DNA of 64,000 nt. It comes from Streptomyces lateritius. GTDB lineage: Bacteria; Actinomycetota; Actinomycetes; Streptomycetales; Streptomycetaceae. This document shows positions 58,967 through 64,000 of the stretch, one piece after another; within the stretch, counting starts at the first letter, position 1; the number at the start of each line of letters is the position of its first letter. The position numbers and the translations under genes are program-made. The stretch is from positions 336,967 to 400,966 of the forward strand of contig NZ_BMTO01000008.1 in the NCBI RefSeq assembly GCF_014649715.1, in the 5' to 3' direction. The notes below the pieces were generated by a model that did no database searches, had not been told where the DNA came from, and worked only from the letters and a program-made list of their open reading frames with translations.

Positions 58967-59770
58967 TCAGATCCGGTCGAGCACCCGGGTGAGCAGCTCG
59001 CCCATGCGGGCGGCCGAGTCGCGGCCCGCCTGGAGGACCTCCTCGTGGTTCAGCGGCTCGCCCGAGAGGCCCGCCGCCAGGTTGGTGACCAGGGAGATGC
59101 CGAGCACCTCGGCGCCGGCCTCACGGGCGGCGATGGCCTCCAGGACGGTGGACATGCCCACCAGGTCGCCGCCCATGACCCGGACCATGTTGATCTCGGC
59201 CGGGGTCTCGTAGTGCGGGCCGGGGAACTGCACGTAGACGCCCTCTTCGAGGGTCTCGTCGACCTCCTTGCACAGCGCGCGCAGGCGCGGCGAGTACAGG
59301 TCGGTCAGGTCCACGAAGTTCGCGCCGACGATCGGGGAGGCGGCGGTCAGGTTGATGTGGTCGCTGATCAGGACCGGCTGGCCGGGGCGCATGCCCTCGC
59401 GCAGGCCGCCGCAGCCGTTGGTCAGGACGACGGTCTTGCAGCCGGCGGCGACGGCGGTGCGGACGCCGTGGGCGACGGAGGCGACGCCCCGGCCCTCGTA
59501 GAAGTGGGTGCGGCCCAGGAAGACGAGCGCGCGCTTCTCGCCGATCTTGTACGAGCGGACCTTGCCGCCGTGGCCCTCGACGGCCGGGGCCGGGAAGCCG
59601 GGCAGCTCGGTGACCGGGAACTCGGCCTCGGGAGCACCGAGCGCGTCGACGGCCGGGGCCCAGCCGGAGCCCATGACCAGGGCGACGTCATGGGTCTCGA
59701 CTCCGCTCAGCTCGCGAAGACGGGCGGCAGCGGCCTCGGCGGCCTCGTACGGGGTGGCAGTTGCGTTCAC
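58967..59770 (-). CDS. Purine nucleoside phosphorylase (trimeric type)
   Basis: 267 residues. Motifs: VALVMGSGWAPAVD (phosphate loop), VEGHGGKVRSYKIGEKRALVFLGRTHFYEGRG, LTNGCGGLREGMRPGQPVLISDHIN, YVQFPGPHYETPAEINMVRVMGGDLVGMSTVLEAIAAREAG and SLVTNLAAGLSGEPLNHEEVL. It phosphorolyses inosine and guanosine to base and ribose-1-phosphate. ATG 59770. Two regulon palindromes lie 53-93 bp upstream. Followed by a double terminator and then by the mutase that processes its product. Confidence 0.94.
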   Translation of the reverse strand: MNATATPYEAAEAAAARLRELSGVETHDVALVMGSGWAPAVDALGAPEAEFPVTELPGFPAPAVEGHGGKVRSYKIGEKRALVFLGRTHFYEGRGVASVAHGVRTAVAAGCKTVVLTNGCGGLREGMRPGQPVLISDHINLTAASPIVGANFVDLTDLYSPRLRALCKEVDETLEEGVYVQFPGPHYETPAEINMVRVMGGDLVGMSTVLEAIAAREAGAEVLGISLVTNLAAGLSGEPLNHEEVLQAGRDSAARMGELLTRVLDRI

Positions 59771-59822
59771 TGACTCTCTCGCCTCGGGGAGGGGGGTCCG
59801 AGGGGAGCCCCGGACGGATTTC

Positions 59823-59863
59823 CTACGCGCAGAAGCGTAGCCCGAGAATTCCTACGCGCGTAG
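59823..59863. promoter_or_regulatory. Two nucleoside-regulon operators upstream of purine phosphorylase
   Basis: A perfect CTACGCGCGTAG lies at 59852-59863. A second site has the same half-sites spread by 6 bp, CTACGC-N6-GCGTAG, at 59823-59840. Centres are 26 bp apart. The right half of the second site overlaps a minus-strand -10-like TACGCT (59839-59834). Confidence 0.82.
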
Positions 59864-60030
59864 ATGACGATGCTGACGGACATGGGATCGTTGTCTTGTC
59901 GTTTCCGACGAATGGCGTAGCGGCGCCGCCGCGAGAGCTTCCCCCGAGCGGGTGACGCCCCGAACCGGGGCCGGGCACCCGCGGGGCGCCATCGCCTGTG
60001 TGCGGCGGCCGGGCCGGGGCCCGGGGGGTG

Positions 60031-60468
60031 TCAGCAGGGCCGCTTGCGCAGCTCCATCACGTAGTCGTGGGGGGCGCCGGCCGATTCGGCCGCGTCCGCG
60101 ATCTCGCCCAGATAGCGGGCCGACGGCAGACCGCCCTCGTACGCGTTCAGGACGTACAGCCACACCGGCTCCTCGCCCTCCAGGGTGTCGACCCGCACCC
60201 GCATACGGCGGTAGATGTCCAGGCCGACGCCCTCCCAGCGGTCCATCGAGTCCTCGTCCGCCGGCGCGATGTCGTACAGCGCGACGAAGACCTGGGAACG
60301 CGGCGCCTCCACGATCGTGGCCAGCGCTCCCTCCCAGCCCATCTGCTCCCCGCCGAAGGTGAGCCGCCAGCCGTTGAGCCAGCCGGTGCCGCGCAGCGGG
60401 GAGTGCGGGGCGCGGCGGGTCATGAGCCGCGCGTCGAGGTTGCCGGCGTACGCGGCGTAGAGCGACAT
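60031..60468 (-). CDS. Gamma-glutamylcyclotransferase-like protein
   Basis: 145 residues of the GGCT/AIG2 fold. The N-terminal YAAYAGNLDARLMTRRAP matches the YGSNL glycine-loop motif. GTGWLNGWRLTFGGE and MDRWEGVGLDIYRRMRVRV, with the likely catalytic Glu in RWEG, follow. YVLNAYEGGLPSARYLGEIADAAESAG is a typical end. Members release 5-oxoproline from gamma-glutamyl compounds; in mycothiol-using bacteria the substrate is unclear. Divergent from lpdA. Confidence 0.83.
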   Translation of the reverse strand: MSLYAAYAGNLDARLMTRRAPHSPLRGTGWLNGWRLTFGGEQMGWEGALATIVEAPRSQVFVALYDIAPADEDSMDRWEGVGLDIYRRMRVRVDTLEGEEPVWLYVLNAYEGGLPSARYLGEIADAAESAGAPHDYVMELRKRPC

Positions 60469-60552
60469 GGGACCGAGGGTACGGGAGGGGACGGGGTGGA
60501 CGCGGAAGTACGTGACCGGGACCGTACGGAGGCCCCGACGAGAGTCCGCGCC

Positions 60553-60610
60553 GTGCGTACGGGACAATGGGGTACGCACTTGAAGCGTGCGGGACAATGG
60601 CGTACGCACT
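60553..60610. promoter_or_regulatory. Direct and inverted repeats in the lpdA promoter region
   Basis: A 20-bp sequence GGGACAATGGSGTACGCACT occurs at 60561-60580 and 60591-60610 (one difference), 30 bp apart. The first copy is also framed by the perfect inverted repeat GTGCGTAC-N11-GTACGCAC (60553-60579). Each copy has a -10-like GACAAT. It may be a duplicated operator/promoter. Confidence 0.7.
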
Positions 60611-60662
60611 GCAGCCCAGCGGGGGACCCCCCGGCAGAACGAGAGCGCGAGGCGTGACCCAC

Positions 60663-62102
60663 GTGACCCGGATCGTGATCATCGGCGGCGGACCCGGCGG
60701 ATACGAGGCAGCCCTGGTGGGCGCCCAACTCGGCGCGGAGGTGACCGTCGTCGACTGCGACGGCCTCGGCGGCGCGTCCGTCCTGACCGACTGCGTTCCC
60801 TCGAAGACCCTGATCGCCACGGCCGAGGTGATGACCACCTTCGACTCCTCGTACGAAGAGCTCGGCATCATCGTGGCCGACGACACCCCGCACGTGGAGC
60901 AGGCCGCCCGCGTCGTCGGCGTCGACCTCGGCAAGGTCAACCGACGGGTGAAGCGCCTCGCGCTCGCCCAGTCCCACGACATCACCGCCTCCGTCACCCG
61001 GGCCGGCGCGCGTGTCCTGCGCGGCCGCGGCCGGCTGTCCGGCCGGCAGGCCGTGGACGGTTCCCGCCAGGTGATCGTCACCGCCGCCGACGGATCCGAG
61101 GAGTCGCTGACCGCCGACGCCGTGCTGATCGCGACCGGCGGCCACCCGCGCGAGCTGCCCGACGCCCAGCCGGACGGCGAGCGGATCCTGAACTGGACCC
61201 AGGTCTACGACCTCAAGGAGCTCCCCGAGGAGCTCATCGTGGTCGGTTCCGGTGTCACCGGCGCCGAGTTCGCCGGCGCCTACCAGGCCCTCGGCTCCCG
61301 GGTGACCCTCGTGTCGAGCCGCGACCGCGTGCTCCCCGGCGAGGACCCGGACGCCGCCGCCGTCCTGGAGGACGTCTTCCGCCGCCGCGGTATGAACGTC
61401 ATGGCCCGCTCCCGTGCCGAGTCCGCCAAACGCGTCGGCGACCGCGTCGAGGTCACCCTGGCCGACGGCCGGGTCATCTCCGGCACCCACTGCCTGATGG
61501 CGGTCGGCGCGATCCCGAACTCCGCCGGCATGGGCCTGGAGGAGGCCGGGGTCCGGCTGAAGGACTCGGGCCACATCTGGACCGACCGGGTCTCCCGGAC
61601 CTCCGCCCCCGGCGTCTACGCGGCCGGTGACGTCACCGGCGTCTTCGCGCTGGCCTCGGTGGCGGCGATGCAGGGCCGGATCGCGATGTACCACTTCCTC
61701 GGCGACGCCGTCGCCCCGCTGAACCTGAAGACGGTCTCCTCGAACGTCTTCACGGACCCGGAGATCGCCACCGTCGGCTACACCCAGGCCGACGTGGACG
61801 CGGGCAAGATCGACGCCCGGGTGGTCAAGCTGCCCCTGCTGCGCAACCCCCGCGCGAAGATGCAGGGCATCCGGGACGGCTTCGTCAAGATCTTCTGCCG
61901 CCCCGGCACGGGGATCGTGGTCGGCGGCTGTGTCGTCGCGCCGAAGGCGAGCGAGCTGATTCACCCGATCTCGATCGCGGTCGACAACAATCTGACGGTC
62001 GAACAGATCGCAAACGCTTTCACCGTGTACCCCTCCCTGTCGGGCTCGATCGCCGAAGTGGCACGGCAGTTGCACACCCGAAAGGCCGCGGGCGAGGGCT
62101 GA
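60663..62102 (+). CDS. lpdA: NAD(P)H quinone reductase / LpdA-like flavoprotein
   Basis: 479 residues with the flavin disulfide-reductase fold: RIVIIGGGPGGYEAALVGAQLGAEVTVVD (FAD), VVGSGVTGAEFAGAYQALGSRVTLV (NAD(P)), APGVYAAGDVTG, and a dimer domain. The redox-disulfide site reads GGASVLTDCVPSK: the first Cys is Ser, as in mycobacterial LpdA, which reduces quinones rather than lipoamide. The usual C-terminal HP pair of dehydrogenases is also changed. GTG 60663 has GAGG 10 nt upstream; GTG 60654 is the alternative. Confidence 0.88.
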   Translation: MTRIVIIGGGPGGYEAALVGAQLGAEVTVVDCDGLGGASVLTDCVPSKTLIATAEVMTTFDSSYEELGIIVADDTPHVEQAARVVGVDLGKVNRRVKRLALAQSHDITASVTRAGARVLRGRGRLSGRQAVDGSRQVIVTAADGSEESLTADAVLIATGGHPRELPDAQPDGERILNWTQVYDLKELPEELIVVGSGVTGAEFAGAYQALGSRVTLVSSRDRVLPGEDPDAAAVLEDVFRRRGMNVMARSRAESAKRVGDRVEVTLADGRVISGTHCLMAVGAIPNSAGMGLEEAGVRLKDSGHIWTDRVSRTSAPGVYAAGDVTGVFALASVAAMQGRIAMYHFLGDAVAPLNLKTVSSNVFTDPEIATVGYTQADVDAGKIDARVVKLPLLRNPRAKMQGIRDGFVKIFCRPGTGIVVGGCVVAPKASELIHPISIAVDNNLTVEQIANAFTVYPSLSGSIAEVARQLHTRKAAGEG

Positions 62103-62119
62103 CCCGGCCTCCGGCCTGG

Positions 62120-62212
62120 GAAGATCCGGACAACCCCTGGCAACCAGGGGCATAGAGCGAACAACGGCGGGGCCTCCCATACCACTTGGAGGCCCCGTCC
62201 GTGCGCATCTTC
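62120..62212 (+). ncRNA. Possible structured RNA (three-way junction) downstream of lpdA
   Basis: GAAGAT (62120-62125) pairs with ATCTTC (62207-62212) and CGGAC (62127-62131) with GTCCG (62197-62201), closing a junction. The junction holds two perfect hairpins, CCCCTGG-CAA-CCAGGGG (62134-62150) and GGGGCCTCC/GGAGGCCCC (62169-62196). The second hairpin alone could be the lpdA terminator. I recognise no known RNA family. Confidence 0.4.
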
Positions 62213-62268
62213 TGCAATTCGGGTCAGAGTGCTGAAAAGCGTCGGCCGGTCAGGTTACTGTCAGTTTC

Positions 62269-63240
62269 GTGTTCGCTGCAGAACGTCGTCAGTTGATCCT
62301 CGAAATGGTGCGCGCCAACGGGGCCGTGTCGCTCCGTGAGCTCGCCCGCGTCGTCCAGACCTCAGAAGTGACCGTACGGCGAGACGTGCGGGCACTGGAG
62401 GCAGAAGGACTCCTCGACCGCCGGCACGGCGGTGCGGTACTGCCGGGCGGGTTCACGCGAGAGTCCGGCTTTCCGCAGAAATCCCATCTCGCGACCGCCG
62501 AGAAGACCGCCATCGCCGACGTCGCCGCCGGCCTCGTCGAAGAGGGCGAGGCCATCGTCGTCGGCGCCGGGACCACCACGCAGGAGCTGGCCCGCCGGCT
62601 CGCCCGCGTGCCCGGCCTCACCGTGGTCACCAACTCCCTGCTCGTCGCCCAGGCGCTCGCCCACGCCAACCGGGTCGAGGTCGTCATGACCGGCGGCACG
62701 CTGCGCGGCTCGAACTACGCGCTGGTGGGCAGCGGGGCCGAGCAGTCCCTCCAGGGGTTGCGGGTCTCCCGCGCCTTCCTGTCGGGCAGCGGTCTCACCG
62801 CCGAGCGTGGTCTGTCCACGTCCAACATGCTCTCGGCGAGCGTGGACCGGGCGCTGGTGCAGGCGGCGGCGGAGGTCGTGGTCCTGGCCGACCACACCAA
62901 GCTCGGCACGGACACCATGTTCCAGACGGTGCCCACGGACGTGATCACCCGGCTGGTCACCGACGAGCCCCCGGCGCACGACGACCGGGCCGCGACGGAG
63001 CTCCAGGCGCTGGCCGACCAGGGTGTCCAGATCGCGGTGGCCGGGACGGGCGTGGGTACGGGCGCGGGCGGTGACGCGGTCCCCCCGGGCGGCAGGGCCC
63101 GCCGTGACGTCCCGCTCCCGGGGCAGCGGGCGGCCAGGCATCCGGGCGCCGGTCAGTTCCGGGGAGGCCCGGCCTCTCTGGCCGGTGACGTCCTCCCTCC
63201 GGAGCGGACCGCGCGCGTCGCCGACTTGCGGCGACGCTGA
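62269..63240 (+). CDS. DeoR-family transcriptional regulator
   Basis: 323 residues. The HTH is at about 1-60 (FAAERRQLILEMVRANGAVSLRELARVVQTSEVTVRRDVRALEAEGLLDRRHGGAVLPGG). The DeoR_C sensor has AIVVGAGTTTQELARRLA, LTVVTNSLLVAQALA, EVVMTGGTLRGSNYALVG, FLSGSGLTAERGLST and VVLADHTKLG. A disordered Gly/Arg/Pro tail starts at about 255. GTG 62269 lies 7 nt after TACTGT (leaderless). These sensors bind phosphosugars. It is the best local candidate for the CTACGCGCGTAG regulator, but has no such site itself. Confidence 0.9.
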   Translation: MFAAERRQLILEMVRANGAVSLRELARVVQTSEVTVRRDVRALEAEGLLDRRHGGAVLPGGFTRESGFPQKSHLATAEKTAIADVAAGLVEEGEAIVVGAGTTTQELARRLARVPGLTVVTNSLLVAQALAHANRVEVVMTGGTLRGSNYALVGSGAEQSLQGLRVSRAFLSGSGLTAERGLSTSNMLSASVDRALVQAAAEVVVLADHTKLGTDTMFQTVPTDVITRLVTDEPPAHDDRAATELQALADQGVQIAVAGTGVGTGAGGDAVPPGGRARRDVPLPGQRAARHPGAGQFRGGPASLAGDVLPPERTARVADLRRR

Positions 63241-63266
63241 CGGGGAACCGCGAAGGGCCGACGACC

Positions 63267-63812
63267 TCACGTTCTGAGGCCCTTCAGGGTCAGGGAGAGC
63301 AGCCGGTCCGCCAAGTCCGCGTCCTGCGGGGACTGTTCGGCGGCCAGTGCGATCGCGTTGGTGAGCTGCATCAGGTCCCGGATCGACACGTCCGTACGGA
63401 CCACTCCGGCTTCCTGGGCCCGGGACAGCAGGATCTCGCCGGCCGCGCGCAACGGAACGCTGCACCGGGCCATCGCAGAACTCTCGTCCAGTGAGGCCGA
63501 CATGAGCGCGTGCGCGAGGCCGCGGTACTCACTCGCGTGGCTGATCAGTGCGCGCAGCCACTCGACGAGCGCCCGGCACGGGTCAGGGGCCACCGCGAGG
63601 TCACGGGAGCGCTGGAGGAGGGCGGCCAGCGCCTCCTGGAAGACCGCGCTCATCAGCGCGTCCCGGCTCGGGAAGTGCCGATAGAGCGTCCCGATGCCGA
63701 CTCCCGCACGACGGGCGACGTCCTCCAGGGAGGTGTCCGTGCCGTGCTCGGCGAACGCGGCACGTGCCTCGCTCAGCAGCCGCTCATGGTTGCGGCGCGC
63801 GTCGGCGCGCAT
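63267..63812 (-). CDS. TetR-family transcriptional regulator
   Basis: 181 residues. HTH at about 1-50 (RADARRNHERLLSEARAAFAEHGTDTSLEDVARRAGVGIGTLYRHFPSRDALMSAVF). A helical ligand domain has WLRALISHASEYRGLAHALMSA and an RDLMQLTNAIALAAEQSP end typical of the SbtR/TetR_C group. ATG 63812 is chosen over GTG 63821 for its GGGAG site 8 nt upstream. It is convergent with the DeoR gene. No clear target is next to it. Confidence 0.88.
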   Translation of the reverse strand: MRADARRNHERLLSEARAAFAEHGTDTSLEDVARRAGVGIGTLYRHFPSRDALMSAVFQEALAALLQRSRDLAVAPDPCRALVEWLRALISHASEYRGLAHALMSASLDESSAMARCSVPLRAAGEILLSRAQEAGVVRTDVSIRDLMQLTNAIALAAEQSPQDADLADRLLSLTLKGLRT

Positions 63813-63836
63813 GGGACCCACTCCCGTTCCTGTCGG

Positions 63837-63875
63837 CGAAGGGCCCGCAGGCGGTGTGTGCCTGCGGGCCCTTCG
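63837..63875 (-). terminator. 16-bp hairpin after the carboxylase gene
   Basis: Arms 63837-63852 and 63860-63875 are perfect complements (core AAGGGCCCGCAGGC) with a 7-nt loop, 22 bp past the stop codon of the minus-strand carboxylase gene. Confidence 0.8.
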
Positions 63876-63897
63876 TACCGTACCTGCGGACCGTTGA

Positions 63898-64000
63898 TCA
63901 GTCCTTGATCTCGCAGATGGGGGCGCCGGAGGTGATGGAGGCGCCGATTTCGGCGGTGAGGCCCTTGATGGTGCCGGAGCGGTGGGCGTTGAGGGGTTGT
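63898..64000 (-). CDS. Acyl-CoA carboxylase biotin-carrier C-terminus (cut by window edge)
   Basis: Only the last 33 codons are present: QPLNAHRSGTIKGLTAEIGA followed by SITSGAPICEIKD. This is the end of a biotinyl domain, starting shortly after where the AMKM biotin-lysine motif would be. Such domains end the alpha subunit (biotin carboxylase plus carrier) of actinobacterial acetyl/propionyl-CoA carboxylases. By synteny recalled from S. coelicolor this is an accA2-type gene. A terminator follows. Confidence 0.85.
   Translation of the reverse strand, partial: QPLNAHRSGTIKGLTAEIGASITSGAPICEIKD

Noticed and set aside
58967..59770. Possibility that the purine phosphorylase is an MTA phosphorylase
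   Set aside because: The FPGPHYETPAE and NHEEV segments fit purine nucleoside phosphorylase of the trimeric class, and the operator and neighbours fit nucleoside salvage.

Overview
The window is chromosomal DNA from a Streptomyces or a close relative. GC content and GC3 are very high, starts are often GTG, overlapping GTGA/ATGA/TGATG junctions are common, and several genes show an extended -10 hexamer 6 or 7 nt before the start codon, as expected for leaderless mRNAs. From memory, the gene order (sdhCDAB, a GH20 lipoprotein, two ECF sigma factors, a mutase, a nonulosonate cluster, a nucleoside cluster, afsQ1/afsQ2/sigQ, deoC, a phosphosugar mutase, a purine phosphorylase, lpdA, a DeoR regulator, acyl-CoA carboxylase) matches the conserved core around SCO4855-SCO4921 of S. 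coelicolor. No insertion sequence, prophage, tRNA, rRNA or CRISPR array was seen. Both ends cut a gene: a TetR regulator on the left and a biotin-carrier C-terminus on the right.

Layout. 1-4.4 kb: a leftward membrane protein/DCC protein/TetR operon behind two TTGAAC palindromes, a hydrolase, an MFS/MarR divergent pair and a small membrane protein. 4.5-7.9 kb: succinate dehydrogenase sdhCDAB (leftward). 8-13.9 kb: an unusual OHCU-decarboxylase homologue, a GH20 lipoprotein with a possible leader ORF, a DUF4328 protein, and a Clp_N/HTH protein divergent from a DinB-type protein across a perfect TGTCAACC dyad. 14-17 kb: two related ECF sigma factors, the second coupled to a membrane anti-sigma-like protein. 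17-21.4 kb: L,D-transpeptidase, B12-type acyl-CoA mutase, LysE exporter and MerR regulator. 21.4-29 kb: a nonulosonic-acid (sialic/Kdn-type) cell-wall glycopolymer locus with two divergent arms; one glycosyltransferase contains a perfect 9 x 12-bp in-frame repeat.

29-37.5 kb: M20 amidohydrolase, then a nucleoside uptake and salvage block (BMP lipoprotein, ABC ATPase, two permeases, cytidine deaminase, thymidine phosphorylase). Related genes recur further right: adenosine deaminase (43.8 kb), a uridine-kinase-like protein (50.3 kb), deoC with two aldehyde dehydrogenases (51.6-54.9 kb), and a phosphopentomutase-type mutase with purine nucleoside phosphorylase (57.2-59.8 kb). A 12-bp palindrome, CTACGCGCGTAG, or a close variant, sits upstream of six transcription units of this set and of no other gene in the window. 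It defines a nucleoside catabolic regulon scattered over 30 kb. The DeoR-family gene at 62.3 kb is the obvious candidate regulator, but that link is inference.

Between these lie a HAD phosphatase, STAS protein, SigX5-type sigma factor, second L,D-transpeptidase, MFS/LysR pair, a hydrolase lacking its nucleophile, two small secreted proteins, PspC and VanZ proteins, and the AfsQ1/AfsQ2/SigQ module with a recognisable AfsQ1 box. The nucleoside genes form a coherent pathway. The transporter imports nucleosides, deaminases and phosphorylases release bases and (deoxy)ribose-1-phosphate, the mutase makes the 5-phosphate, DeoC splits deoxyribose-5-phosphate to glyceraldehyde-3-phosphate and acetaldehyde, and the linked aldehyde dehydrogenases could oxidise the acetaldehyde.
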